Assembly (NCBI GenBank): GCA_012032345.1
Contig: JAAUQI010000006.1
Coordinates: 1 to 64,000 of the forward strand
Source: Leptolyngbyaceae cyanobacterium RM1_1_2
GTDB lineage: Bacteria > Cyanobacteriota > Cyanobacteriia > Phormidesmidales > Phormidesmidaceae
Direction of reading: 5' to 3'
DNA: 64,000 bases
The notes beneath the pieces were generated by a model. It made no database searches, was not told where the DNA came from, and saw only the letters and a list, made by a program, of their open reading frames with translations. The position numbers were made by a program, and so were the translations under genes. Shown one piece after another: positions 1 through 7,845 of this stretch (position 1 is its first letter; each line of letters begins with the position of its first letter).

Positions 1-40
1 TGGGAGAGTGGGGGAGTGGGAGAGTGGGAGAGTGGGGGAG
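1..40. repeat. G-rich 8-bp tandem repeat (5 units)
   Basis: Five consecutive 8-mers of the form TGGGRGAG fill the first 40 bases, and the array probably continues outside the window. It abuts the stop codon of the sugar-acid kinase gene. Short tandemly repeated repetitive sequences of this kind are common between cyanobacterial genes. No function is implied. Confidence 0.85.
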
Positions 41-41
41 T

Positions 42-1355
42 TTAGCTGGTGAGGCGCTGGTAGGCTGTGGCTAAAGCTTGGCGATCGCCTACGTTACCGG
101 GGAACAAAACTACGGGCAGGTTAGGCCACTGGGGATGGGTGGGTGGCGTGCGCACAATGGAGACACCTGGGAGAATCTGGCCGAGCAGCCGCGCTGTCCT
201 CAGGGCTAGTCCCTGGCTGAGGGTGTCGTTTGAAGTGATGCCGCCTTTGCTGATTAAAAAGCTGATGTCAGCAGGGCAGCCGCGCAGAATATCCATCAGC
301 AAGGCTGAGACCCGAGCACCAAACGCCAGCCGCGTCTGAATATCGGCAAACGTCAGTTCTTGGCGGCTGGTGTAGACAACGGCAGTTTTGCCCTGATGGT
401 GGGCCATATTCACACCTTTTAGCGTGTCTTGCAGCAGCTGTAGGTACGACTCAGGCTGCTGCTGTAGGCGGGTAACCTCTACCTCAATCCCGACTACACT
501 GGGCTGCTCTAGCAGAGGCTCTAGCTGCTGCGTAGTTTTTTTCACATGAGACCCCACCAGTACCACTCCCGGCTGGGAACTACGGCGATAGGTGGCCATA
601 TCGTCTGGCTTAACGGGCTGGGGCGGGAGCTGGGCTAAAGCGGTGAGAATGCTGGCGGCGCTGCGGCAGAGAAACTTTTTGCCCTCAGCGGCAGCTGCTA
701 GAAGATCCTGGGCAAAGCTATCGAGGTCAGCCTGGCTTTCGCCGTCTACGGCAACGCAGATATTGTTGTCCAGATGCCTTAGGCGATCGCGAGTGCCCTG
801 GCGGATTTCACTCAGCAAAAAGCGCTCCACTTGGCCAGATTGAATCCGACCCTGGGTTTTTTCGGCAACGTAGTCGGGCAAATAGCTGTGGTGATAGCTG
901 AAGACAGAATCTTGGGCAAATTCGGTTTTGTGAACCGGGGTTTCAACCCCGTCTACCAGCAGGTAGTGGATGCTGTCGCGGGTGATGCGACCGCCCTCAA
1001 AAAAAGCGGGTATGAGAAAATGAGCGTCAAAAGGGCCGAGTTCTTCAGCGATCGCGTCGGTTTCTATAGGATAGTGGCCTCGCAGGGTCGAGTCAGAGCG
1101 GCTGACAATCAGATAGTCTTGCAGATTAACCTGGGCGATCGCGGCTTTGAGATGTTGGCAAACCTGCCGCGTCACCGCATCGGCCTCTGAAGCAGGCAAA
1201 GCCCGCGTGTTCGTCAGCACAAAAAAGATAGGAGCGCTGTCTTCTAGACCCAAACACAGGGTTTCAACATCCCAGCGCAGCAGCAGCAGGCAGCTATGAA
1301 CCGTCTGCGATCCTGTAGGGTCGTCGTCTAAAACAATAATTTTGGGCCTAGACAT
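42..1355 (-). CDS. Four-carbon acid sugar kinase family protein (DUF1537/OtnK-like)
   Basis: The 437-residue product has the two-domain layout of four-carbon acid sugar kinases (Pfam SBD_N plus NBD_C, formerly DUF1537). The N-terminal signature DDDPTGSQ is at about residues 10-17. The C-terminal nucleotide-binding elements are FLISKGGITSND and LFPGNVGDRQAL. Family members phosphorylate threonate, erythronate or related acids in catabolic operons. Here there are no partner epimerase or aldolase genes, so the substrate is unknown. I chose the ATG at 1355 (MSRPKIIVLD) because family homology begins there; 12 further codons upstream are open but unlike the family. It is divergent from the dnaJ-like gene. 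Confidence 0.88.
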   Translation of the reverse strand: MSRPKIIVLDDDPTGSQTVHSCLLLLRWDVETLCLGLEDSAPIFFVLTNTRALPASEADAVTRQVCQHLKAAIAQVNLQDYLIVSRSDSTLRGHYPIETDAIAEELGPFDAHFLIPAFFEGGRITRDSIHYLLVDGVETPVHKTEFAQDSVFSYHHSYLPDYVAEKTQGRIQSGQVERFLLSEIRQGTRDRLRHLDNNICVAVDGESQADLDSFAQDLLAAAAEGKKFLCRSAASILTALAQLPPQPVKPDDMATYRRSSQPGVVLVGSHVKKTTQQLEPLLEQPSVVGIEVEVTRLQQQPESYLQLLQDTLKGVNMAHHQGKTAVVYTSRQELTFADIQTRLAFGARVSALLMDILRGCPADISFLISKGGITSNDTLSQGLALRTARLLGQILPGVSIVRTPPTHPQWPNLPVVLFPGNVGDRQALATAYQRLTS

Positions 1356-1693
1356 GGGCGCAGACTTTATATTCCCTAAGCACCTTATCACGCGAGGCCG
1401 AAGTCGCGCGATCGCCTATCGTTTATCCCCTGTCACCTAATAATTGATAAATGTCTGGTTTGCAGCTGACTGCCCGCCTACTTAAAGGCATTTCTAAAAG
1501 CATTGGGCAAAATTGCGATCGCCACATCCAGAGAACCGAACCTCGATTGCCAAGTCTGTTTGCTAGGCTATGTTTACTAGGTTTTGTGCCCTCAGGCAGT
1601 TTTGCGTGAGCTAGCCCATATTCTTCAGTTGCTAAGTGACCCCTAAAAATTTCAGCACTTCGATAGCGAATCGTTTGGTGAGGAGGACAGCCG
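1356..1693. other. Divergent intergenic region (no gene seen)
   Basis: About 340 bp separate the kinase start (minus strand) from the DnaJ-class start (plus strand). It must carry both promoters. I see HIP1-type GCGATCGC-like sites and an AGGAGG ribosome binding site just before 1694, but no convincing gene. A minus-strand open frame here lacks any recognisable sequence. Confidence 0.6.
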
Positions 1694-2698
1694 ATGGCTG
1701 CGACTGACTTCAAAGATTATTATGCTGTTCTGGGCGTGAGTAAGTCGGCTAGCGCTGACGAAATCAAGCGAGCTTTTCGCAAGCTAGCCCGCAAGTACCA
1801 CCCTGACGTAAATCCAAACGACAAAGCAGCAGAAGCTAAGTTCAAGGAGGTCAGCGAAGCCTATGAGGTTTTGTCCGACGACGACAAGCGGCGCAAGTAC
1901 GACCAGTTTGGTCAATATTGGAAACAGGCAAGTCAGGCAGGCTATCAGGGAGCGCCGGGTGACTTTGGCGGTTTTGACTTCGGTGCCTATGGCAGCTTTG
2001 AAGAATTTATTAGCGAACTGCTAGGCCGCATGGGAACTGGAGCAGCCCCAGGTGGGCAGCGGCAGACGTACAGCTACCGAACTCCTCCCGGTGGTACTGG
2101 GTTTGGTTCAGGGTTTTCAGGATTTGACGGCGGCTTTCCGACCGGAGCTGCTTCTGGTTCTCCTTTAGACCAGGAAGCCAATATTTCTTTGAGTTTAGGT
2201 GAAGCTTTTCAGGGTACTCAAAAGCGTCTGCGGATCGGCAGCGAAGTTGTCGATGTTCGGATTCCGCCAGGAGCTAAACCCGGCACCAAAATTCGGCTGC
2301 GGGGCAAGGGCAGTTACGATCCGCGTACCCAGCAGCGAGGCGATGTCTATCTAACTGTAGAGCTGCTGGCCCACAATTTCTTTCAGTTTGAGGGGGATAA
2401 ACTGGTTTGTGAAGTGCCAATTGCACCCGATGAAGCAGTATTGGGTGCAAAAATTGAAGTTCCTACCCCCGACGGTCTGGTAACAGTGAACGTGCCTGCT
2501 GGCATTCGTTCGGGGCAGTCGCTGAGGCTGCGGGGTAAAGGCTGGCCCGACCGTAAAGGCGGACGCGGCGATCAGTTAGTAAAGGTCTTAATCGTCGCGC
2601 CCAAGGATTTGACGACTGCTGAGAAAGAACTTTACGAGAAAATTCGAGATCAGCGCAGATCTAATCCCCGGCAGAGCCTGCAACAGATTACCTTATAA
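1694..2698 (+). CDS. DnaJ-class co-chaperone, type II (CbpA-like)
   Basis: The 334-aa protein has an N-terminal J domain (about residues 6-72) with the HPD tripeptide at 36-38 that stimulates DnaK ATPase. A Gly/Phe-rich linker (about 90-150) follows, then the beta-sheet substrate-binding C-terminal domains (about 155-325, with [19 protein letters not shown]). The CXXCXGXG zinc-finger region is absent, so this is a class II (CbpA/DnaJ-B) Hsp40 rather than the canonical DnaJ. A good AGGAGG lies 5-13 bases before the ATG. It acts in the cytoplasm with DnaK in folding and stress protection. Cyanobacteria carry several dnaJ paralogues and I cannot say which this is. Confidence 0.93.
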   Translation: MAATDFKDYYAVLGVSKSASADEIKRAFRKLARKYHPDVNPNDKAAEAKFKEVSEAYEVLSDDDKRRKYDQFGQYWKQASQAGYQGAPGDFGGFDFGAYGSFEEFISELLGRMGTGAAPGGQRQTYSYRTPPGGTGFGSGFSGFDGGFPTGAASGSPLDQEANISLSLGEAFQGTQKRLRIGSEVVDVRIPPGAKPGTKIRLRGKGSYDPRTQQRGDVYLTVELLAHNFFQFEGDKLVCEVPIAPDEAVLGAKIEVPTPDGLVTVNVPAGIRSGQSLRLRGKGWPDRKGGRGDQLVKVLIVAPKDLTTAEKELYEKIRDQRRSNPRQSLQQITL

Positions 2699-2836
2699 AA
2701 TTTTGCCGTCGCCGCTGCTCAGCTCCCAAAGCCGTTATTTCTACGTAGCCACTAAGCCCACAGTAACCTGTTTGTGCACCATGACTGCATCCCGACCGAA
2801 GATCAAGAGGCATAACGACAAGCTCACTCGCCGCCG

Positions 2837-3077
2837 TTATTCATAAGGAAGCTGAGGTCGGACAGAAAACATTTTTATGCAGCTTTCGAGGTTTTGGTTC
2901 GGCGGCATTGATAAATTGATGTGTTCAAGCCATCTTGAAAATGCCCTGAAGTCTTGGCGATTCGAGTCATCTATTGCACAGAACGTATCCATCCATCTCA
3001 ACAACTGTGCGTATTTCGTAATCGGCAAGCTCACGCTTCAAAGGGCGCGGGGCACATTCATCAAGTAGGATTCGCAT
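2837..3077 (-). pseudogene. DUF5615 PIN-like toxin-type protein, frameshifted remnant
   Basis: Reading the minus strand from an ATG at 3077 gives a start typical of DUF5615 proteins: MRILLDECAPRPLKREL, then DYEIRTVVEM. The frame closes at a stop at 2967-2969 after only 36 codons, where the family normally continues with a GW...KNGELL stretch. In another frame down to about 2837, a possible remnant of the later family motif (NQNLES, compare DQNLEY) can be seen. DUF5615 proteins are PIN-like and usually act as the toxin partner of small DUF433-type antitoxins. No antitoxin is visible upstream, where a yidD fragment abuts. This is a dead toxin-antitoxin fragment. The family call rests on the N-terminus. 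Confidence 0.7.
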
Positions 3078-3111
3078 AAGCTGTCAACATTTCCTTTGCT
3101 AATCAAGGGCC

Positions 3112-3303
3112 GCGATCGCCCGCTATGGAGCCTGGAAGAGGAGCTGGCTGGCCATCCGCCGCATTCTGCGGTGCCACCCCTTTCATCCGGGGGGCTATGA
3201 CCCCGTGTCAGAGGTGTTTTGGACGGTCGATACCATGCCCCTGAGCCGCGCTATTGAGAAATCTGCCCAAGCCGGGCCACTCAAGCGGTGGCGCGATCGC
3301 TAA
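3112..3303 (+). pseudogene. YidD (membrane protein insertion efficiency factor), 5'-truncated remnant
   Basis: An open frame without a start codon reads [12 protein letters not shown], then [20 protein letters not shown], and a 30-residue tail ending at a TAA at 3301. This is the C-terminal half of YidD (DUF37), a small protein that assists Sec/YidC membrane insertion. The N-terminal part, with its amphipathic helix and the CSxY motif, is missing. Upstream sequence belongs to the opposite-strand DUF5615 remnant, so the junction near 3110 marks a deletion or recombination point. A functional yidD presumably exists elsewhere. Confidence 0.82.
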
Positions 3304-3337
3304 CGGTTCAGCCGCCCTAGCCAAACCGAAATTTCTG

Positions 3338-3354
3338 TGTTAATCTTTGTAAAG
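3338..3354 (+). promoter_or_regulatory. HLR1-like element upstream of hli (tentative)
   Basis: TGTTAATCTTTGTAAAG lies about 40 bp before the hli start. It resembles the inverted form of the HLR1 direct repeat (TTACA-N4-TTACA) bound by RpaB at high-light genes, with one extra base in one half. This is inferred from known hli regulation and not demonstrated. Confidence 0.3.
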
Positions 3355-3394
3355 AAGGCTTGAAAAAGTAAAGCTCTTACACACTCGGAGATTG

Positions 3395-3544
3395 ATGGTC
3401 ATGGAGAACAGCGAAAGCAAGTTTGGATTTGTTAACTTTGCCGAAACCTGGAACGGTCGCTTGGCCATGCTGGGTTTTGTGATTGGGGTTGCTACCGAGT
3501 ATTTGACCGGCCAGGGCATTCTGTCGCAAATTGGCCTGATGTAA
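3395..3544 (+). CDS. hli: High-light-inducible protein (Hlip / small CAB-like protein)
   Basis: This 49-aa protein contains the single chlorophyll a/b-binding helix signature FAETWNGRLAMLGFVIG (about residues 14-30), with the E...N.R residues that ligate chlorophyll and form salt bridges in dimers. Hlips sit in thylakoid membranes and bind chlorophyll and carotenoid, protecting photosystem II assembly intermediates under high light. An in-frame ATG two codons downstream (3401) is an alternative start. The gene stands alone, with a possible HLR1 box in front and a strong terminator behind. Confidence 0.93.
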   Translation: MVMENSESKFGFVNFAETWNGRLAMLGFVIGVATEYLTGQGILSQIGLM

Positions 3545-3574
3545 GCTACTGAGCCAACTCCAAGATTTCTTCAG

Positions 3575-3605
3575 CCGGGGTGTGTCATTGCACCCCGGTT
3601 TTTTC
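3575..3605 (+). terminator. Rho-independent terminator of hli
   Basis: A perfect 8-bp stem CCGGGGTG/CACCCCGG with an 8-nt loop is followed by a run of six T. It lies 30 bp after the hli stop codon. Confidence 0.92.
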
Positions 3606-3612
3606 GTCTCGT

Positions 3613-4679
3613 CTACACCACTGACCACACCAACACCTCCCCCTGTTGCCCGCCTGCGGTTAAATGTTGTCCTTTGGGATGCCAAGCCAGGCTAGAAAAG
3701 CCCTCCTTGACGCCCTCTAAAATTTGGGCAGCATTCACTGCGGCCTGCCCAAAATAATCCAGCCATCCTCCGACAGCGACGCCAAAAAGCTTGTGTCGGG
3801 CTGAAACGCCACATCCAGCACGGGGCCATTGTGCAGATCCAGCAGCCAACTTTCCCAGTCCTCTCCTGGCACCAGCATCCCCATCACCACTAGGTCGCGG
3901 GTAGCTGCGGCTAAAATCGGCGACTTATCGGCATCGGGGATGTCGGCCCAGGCCAACTGACGCACCTTGCCTGGAAACCCCTGAAGCAGGGTCGGTAAAT
4001 CTGTCGGGTCAACCGGGGTTTGCCGCAGGCGATGCACCTGTGCCCAGGTCAGCACGTCTACGCTGTTGTCCTGGTTGGCTGAGGCTAAAAATGCCCCCTC
4101 CGGCGACCATTGCAAACGCTGACTGGCAGCCAGCAGATCCCACTGGTAGCGGGGCTTTTGCCACTGGGGTATCGCCCAGATGTAAACCTGCTGCTGAGCT
4201 GAAACCGCAAAATGATCACCATCGGGAGACCACCCCAGATTTTGAACATGGGCGGGCAGCGCTAAGCTGGCGATGATCTCAGCGCGATCGGCATCCCAAA
4301 CTTGGACGGTCTTTCCTCAGTTAAAGGCCAGCCAGTTTTTCTGGGGGTGCCACTGTAGTCGATCCACCCAGGCAGAGCCGCATTCCAGGCTATCCAACGG
4401 TTGGGGCGACTCCTTGTCCATTTGCCAAAGGGTCACGTTGCCTGATTGCCCCGCCGCCGCCAGCCATTGGCCGTCGCTAGAGAAGCCAATGGTATCGATC
4501 GAGAGGCCACTAGCCGGTTCCAGCGGCACTACTAGAGAGTTGTGCAGTAGCGACACTTCGCCACTGCCACTCGCGATCGCCAGGGTATAGCCGACCGGTG
4601 ACCAGGCTAGAGCGGATACATAATCTGACAGGGCGTGCTGGGCACTGAGCGCTACTAAGGGTTGTGGAGAAAGGGCCAT
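3613..4679 (-). pseudogene. WD40-repeat protein of the zinc cluster, interrupted by a stop and a frameshift
   Basis: The minus strand encodes a beta-propeller protein of about 355 residues (MALSPQPLVALS at 4679 through GQQGEVLVWSVV at 3613) with WD-type blades such as GEVSLLHN, GNVTLWQM, KTVQVWD and QQVYIWAI. It is not one reading frame: an in-frame TGA at 4317-4319 follows NWLAFN, and the same frame resumes with GKTVQVWDADRAE. A second lesion near 3740 shifts the frame for the last blade. The order WD40, TIGR02652, regulator matches a zinc-limitation gene cluster known in cyanobacteria. An alternative ATG is at 4700. WD40 identity is clear; molecular function is unknown. Confidence 0.8.
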
Positions 4680-4700
4680 AGCTGGGCCATAGCTAGGCAA

Positions 4701-5281
4701 TTAGCGGGTTCTAAATCGGGGATAGCCGAGTTGAGCTGTCGTATCTGCGATGGTGGTGAACTCAAAGTTCACACTCGTCCACTGGGGGTCTACCTGGGAG
4801 GTGTGGCTAAACACTAGGGGCATGCCAAACAGCTTTTGCCCCAGAGGGTAGAGCCGCTTGGGAGCGGTTGATGCTCGGTTAGGGTTGGAGGGTGAGCTTT
4901 TCTGAATGCTAAGTAATTGTAGAGCCGCTTGGGAGCGGTTGATGCTCGGTTAGGGCCACCCTCGAATAGAACTTGATAGCGCTGGGCAATGGTGATCTGG
5001 GTTGCTCTGCGGCCCTGGTGGTGTAATTGGTCGAGCGCTTCGCCGATCTCAAACCGGAGGCCATCGATGTGAATGTGTTGGCGGTACCATGTCCCCTTCC
5101 ACTGGTGCCAGCAGCGGCCCGACAGCACATGAACCAACTCGCCCGTGGTGCTGACCTCAAAGGCACCATGCCTAGAGCACAGGTAGGTATCGGTGAGAAA
5201 CAGGGCCGGAATAATGCGATGGCAGTGAGGGCAATGGATCTCGGGGCCAAAGGCAGGACAGTCGATGGTGGGGTGCAACAT
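4701..5281 (-). pseudogene. TIGR02652-family protein, disrupted by a 71-bp insertion
   Basis: The start MLHPTIDCPAFGPEIHCPHC carries a CPxCH zinc-ribbon-like pair and a second Cys (YLCSRHGAFE). This is the cyanobacterial TIGR02652 family, of unknown function, found next to the WD40 gene in zinc-responsive clusters. As it stands the frame ends early, at 4814, giving 155 aa. If the 71 bases between the two 37-bp direct repeats are removed, the frame reads straight through to a TAA at 4701. That gives exactly 170 codons and restores a tail beginning YPLGQKLFGMPLVFSHTSQ. The inactivating event is therefore visible. It lies 12 bp downstream of the Crp-type gene in an apparent operon. Confidence 0.82.
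4848..4955. repeat. 37-bp direct repeat flanking a 34-bp filler
   Basis: The same 37 bases, starting GTAGAGCCGCTTGGGAGCGG, occur at 4848-4884 and 4919-4955. The 34 bases between them (4885-4918) are not repeated. Together one copy plus filler make a 71-bp insertion inside the TIGR02652 gene. Confidence 0.95.
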
Positions 5282-5293
5282 GGGGTGTTCTAG

Positions 5294-5854
5294 TTACTCG
5301 GGCAAAATGACGCAATTTTTCTTGGAGTAGCCAATCTGCCCGTTTCGCTCTAACTCCTGCATCAAGCGGGTAACGGTGACGCGGGTGGTGCCAATGGTAT
5401 CGGCCATATCCTGGTGGGTCAGCCGCAGTTGAATTAAGCACCCCTGCTCGACCGGGTGCCCAAATTTGAGCGATAGCCAATGCAACAGCATGGATAATCG
5501 TTGGGGAATCTGCCCCTGCCGCAGTTGAATTAACTCTTGCATTTGCTGTAGATGCGATCGCATCACCTGCTGAAAATTCCAGCATTGCTTGGGGTCGAGC
5601 GGCACCGCTTGCACCTTGGTTAAGCACTCAATTTCGCCAGGCTCAATGCAAATCAACGGCTGACCAGTCAGATCGCCACCTCCCCAAAAGCCCAGGGTGA
5701 TCGGAGTGCCATTCTCTGAAAGGGTAAGCAGCCGCACCGCCCCAGAGTGAATCTGCCAGAGCAGGTTGGCCTCTAGGGGAAGAATCTCTCGTCGCTTGAA
5801 GGTGTGCACGAGCGGGCGAGCTGAGGAATTGGCAGGAGCGGCTAGAGTCAACAT
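5294..5854 (-). CDS. Crp/Fnr-family transcriptional regulator
   Basis: The 186-aa protein has a shortened cNMP-binding-like beta-roll (about residues 15-85), a long dimerisation helix and a C-terminal winged helix. The recognition element is LTHQDMADTIGTTRVTVTRLMQELE (residues about 146-170), the classic Crp-type HTH. The cyclic-nucleotide pocket residues are not obvious, so the ligand is unknown. It is the first gene of a likely operon with the TIGR02652 and WD40 genes, and a Zur/Fur-like box lies about 95 bp upstream. It is the only gene of this part of the cluster that reads intact. Confidence 0.88.
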   Translation of the reverse strand: MLTLAAPANSSARPLVHTFKRREILPLEANLLWQIHSGAVRLLTLSENGTPITLGFWGGGDLTGQPLICIEPGEIECLTKVQAVPLDPKQCWNFQQVMRSHLQQMQELIQLRQGQIPQRLSMLLHWLSLKFGHPVEQGCLIQLRLTHQDMADTIGTTRVTVTRLMQELERNGQIGYSKKNCVILPE

Positions 5855-5947
5855 ACAATCACCGAAATAGCGAGCAGCGAAGGGCTAACTGGGCATAAAA
5901 CTCCTGCTTTGCAAAAGAAATCGCCAGCCTTGAAACCATAGTATTAA

Positions 5948-5962
5948 TGATAATGATTCTTA
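5948..5962. promoter_or_regulatory. Zur/Fur-type operator upstream of the Crp-family gene
   Basis: TGATAATGATTCTTA is a 7-1-7 imperfect palindrome close to the cyanobacterial Zur box (TGATAAT-N-ATTATCA). It sits in an AT-rich promoter stretch about 95 bp before the regulator gene. The downstream genes belong to a family of zinc-limitation clusters, which supports Zur over Fur, but the half-site match on the right is weak. Confidence 0.5.
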
Positions 5963-5997
5963 ATTAAGTTGGCCATACGATATTCACTTTTGTTCGG

Positions 5998-6378
5998 CTA
6001 GGGTTGAGGACAAGGCGGAATTCTCGCCAAAATGCCTTTCTGCAAGGGATCAGGACGAGATTGGCGAGGCACTAAGCCATTGGAACTGGCCGCGTATTGG
6101 GCTGCCAGTTGCGCGATCGCAGCAGCGCTCTCCAGCGGCGGCAGATCGCCAAACATCAGCGTATTTTTTTGAGGGGCGGCCAGGGCGATCGCACAAAACC
6201 GATGGCAGGCGCTGAGACATTCTACGGGGGCAAGGGTGAACTCGGGCGGAAGCTGCCTATGCTGCTGCAATTGCTGCAACTGTTGGAAGAGATGATATCC
6301 CCCTCGGTGGCCCAGATGATCTCGCTGGGTTGCTGAAAATGAGCAGGAGGTGCAAACAAATAGGGCATGGTGTGACAT
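5998..6378 (-). CDS. DUF1636 metal-binding protein
   Basis: The 126-aa protein begins HHALFVCTSCSF and later has VECLSACHRFCAIALAAP. These cysteines (Cys9, Cys12 and the C...C...C group around 55-63) define DUF1636, a thioredoxin-fold family predicted to bind a metal or a 2Fe-2S cluster. DUF1636 genes recur with CobW-type metallochaperones and zinc-limitation paralogues. The gene overlaps the stop-start junction of the upstream 85-aa protein by a few bases, so the two are probably cotranscribed. The last 25 residues are Pro-rich and not conserved in my recollection. Confidence 0.85.
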   Translation of the reverse strand: MSHHALFVCTSCSFSATQRDHLGHRGGYHLFQQLQQLQQHRQLPPEFTLAPVECLSACHRFCAIALAAPQKNTLMFGDLPPLESAAAIAQLAAQYAASSNGLVPRQSRPDPLQKGILARIPPCPQP

Positions 6379-6381
6379 GGT

Positions 6382-6639
6382 TTAGCTCTCTTGAACTGCC
6401 TTGATTAGATCCGCTGCGCTGATGTTACCCACGGCTTTATGGATTTTGTACTGCTGTGTCGGCTGGGTGAGGATGATGATCGCCGTTTCTACTGGCGGAC
6501 AACCCGGCTCTCGGCACTGAAGCTGATTGATCGAAATAGTCGTCTCTGCATCCAACTTGAGTAGGTCAGCAATCTGAGCCTTGAGCTGTTGTAAAACCCC
6601 TGGGTCAACGCTGGGTTTGGGTTGAGAAAATAAGTCCAT
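6382..6639 (-). CDS. Small conserved protein with CREPGCPP motif
   Basis: The ATG at 6639 gives 85 aa: MDLFSQPKPSVDPGVLQQ, then an acidic stretch, QLQCREPGCPPVETAIIILT and a C-terminal KAVGNISAADLIKAVQES. I do not recognise a named family. The CxxxxC pair and its position directly before the DUF1636 gene suggest a metal-related partner protein. The open frame extends upstream to a TTG at 6675, but the ATG is the better start. Small alpha/beta proteins with this Cys motif are, as far as I recall, found beside DUF1636 genes in other cyanobacteria. Confidence 0.72.
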   Translation of the reverse strand: MDLFSQPKPSVDPGVLQQLKAQIADLLKLDAETTISINQLQCREPGCPPVETAIIILTQPTQQYKIHKAVGNISAADLIKAVQES

Positions 6640-6675
6640 GAGAAGGGGGGAGGGAATGGAGGGTATTAGATACAA

Positions 6676-6788
6676 GGTGCCAGGTGTCGGGTATCGGGTG
6701 TCAGGGGCAAGGCATAGGGCAAAGTCGCAAACCGTAGACCGTGAACCGTGAACCTTATACCCTTCCGCAAACCGTGAATCGTTTAACC
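6676..6788. repeat. Low-complexity intergenic repeats
   Basis: This stretch is built from short near-repeats: GGTGTCGGGTATCGGGTGTC, and several copies of ACCGTGAACC and CGCAAACCGT. Similar wording recurs at about 9865-9895. It separates the thrS remnant from the 85-aa gene. Such short repeats are typical cyanobacterial intergenic clutter. Confidence 0.7.
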
Positions 6789-7814
6789 CTACACCCTCCT
6801 CCTGTCAGCGATCGCTTCTTCCATCAACACCTGCAATTCGGTCAGACCTAGCGCTCCCCTGTCCCCATCCTGACGGGTTCGCACACTGAGGGTTTGCTGT
6901 TCCACCTCGCGCTTGCCCACCACCGCTACCACCGGAATTTTCTCCAGTTCGGCGATGCGAATTTGCTTGCCAAGGCGATCGCCGCTGGCATCGACCTCCA
7001 CCCGATAGCTCTGCTGCTTCAGGGTTTGGGCTACCCCATTGGCATAGTCGCGCTGACCATCGCTGACGGGGAGTAGACGCAACTGCACCGGGGCCAGCCA
7101 CAGCGGAAAATCTCCGGCGTAGTTCTCGACCAAAATGTCAAAGAACCGCTCCAGCGAGCCAAAAATGGCCCGGTGAATCATGATGGGTTGCTGCCGCGAG
7201 CCGTCGGCGGCGACATACTCCATGTCAAACCGCTCGGGCAGGTTAAAGTCTACCTGAATGGTAGAGCATTGCCAGAGGCGACCAATGGCATCGCGAATTT
7301 TGATGTCAATTTTGGGGCCATAGAATGCCCCGCCGCCCTCGTCGGTGACGTAGTCCCAGCCCTTGCGGTCTAGGGCTTGAATCGGGGCATTGGTGGCTAA
7401 GTCCCATACAGCATCGGCTCCCACCGACTTGGGTGGACGGGTAGACAGGTTGACCTCGTACTCGGCAAAGCCAAAGTCCGACAAAATTTTCTCGGTCAGG
7501 TTCAGCACCGCTAGGATTTCGTCGCTCACCTGCTCGGGCAGACAAAATACATAGGCGTCATCCTGGGTAAAGCCCCGCACCCGCATCAGCCCGTGCAGCA
7601 CCCCAGAGCGCTCGTAGCGATAGACTGTGCCCAACTCGGCCCAGCGCAGGGGCAGCTCTCGGTAGGAGTGCAGCCGATTCTGGTAGGTCAGCACATGGAA
7701 GGGGCAGTTCATCGGTTTGAGCTGGTACTGCTGCGCCTCAATTTCCATCTGGTCGAACATGTTGTCTCGGTAGAAGTCAAAGTGGCCCGAGGTTTTCCAC
7801 AGGTCAAGGTTGTT
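6789..7814 (-). pseudogene. Threonyl-tRNA synthetase (zinc-limitation-type paralogue), 5'-truncated
   Basis: From [12 protein letters not shown] at 7814 to the stop at 6789 this is the C-terminal half of ThrRS. It contains class II motif 2 ([20 protein letters not shown]), motif 3 ([13 protein letters not shown]) and the anticodon-binding domain ending AIADRRRV. The TGS and editing domains and motif 1 are missing, and an in-frame TGA (7815-7817) marks the break. Zinc ligands Cys (MNCPFH) and the motif-3 His are kept, but the central His of TQDDAH is Tyr (TQDDAY, codon TAT). Cyanobacteria such as Anabaena have a second, zinc-starvation-induced ThrRS gene in the same kind of cluster. A protein from an internal ATG (7760) would not be a functional synthetase. 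Confidence 0.85.
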
Positions 7815-7820
7815 TCAGGT

Positions 7821-7841
7821 TCTGCCCTCTGCCCTCTGCCT
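7821..7841. repeat. Three 7-bp tandem units (TCTGCCY)
   Basis: TCTGCCC TCTGCCC TCTGCCT lies exactly at the truncation point of the thrS remnant, between it and an unrelated coding fragment. Its position suggests it took part in the deletion junction. Confidence 0.7.
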
Positions 7842-7845
7842 TCCC

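Noticed and set aside
1423-1713. Minus-strand open frame of 96 codons before the DnaJ-class gene
   Set aside because: No recognisable protein sequence; it covers the divergent promoter region and the ribosome binding site of the next gene.
4317-4319. TGA in the WD40 gene as a recoded selenocysteine or readthrough codon
   Set aside because: No SECIS-like structure or selenoprotein family is seen, a second frameshift disrupts the same gene, and the neighbours are also decaying.
4848-4955. Repeat-spacer-repeat layout (37 bp, 34 bp, 37 bp) resembling a minimal CRISPR array
   Set aside because: Only two copies occur, one encodes the ancestral TIGR02652 protein, and excision of 71 bp restores the gene. 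No cas genes are nearby.
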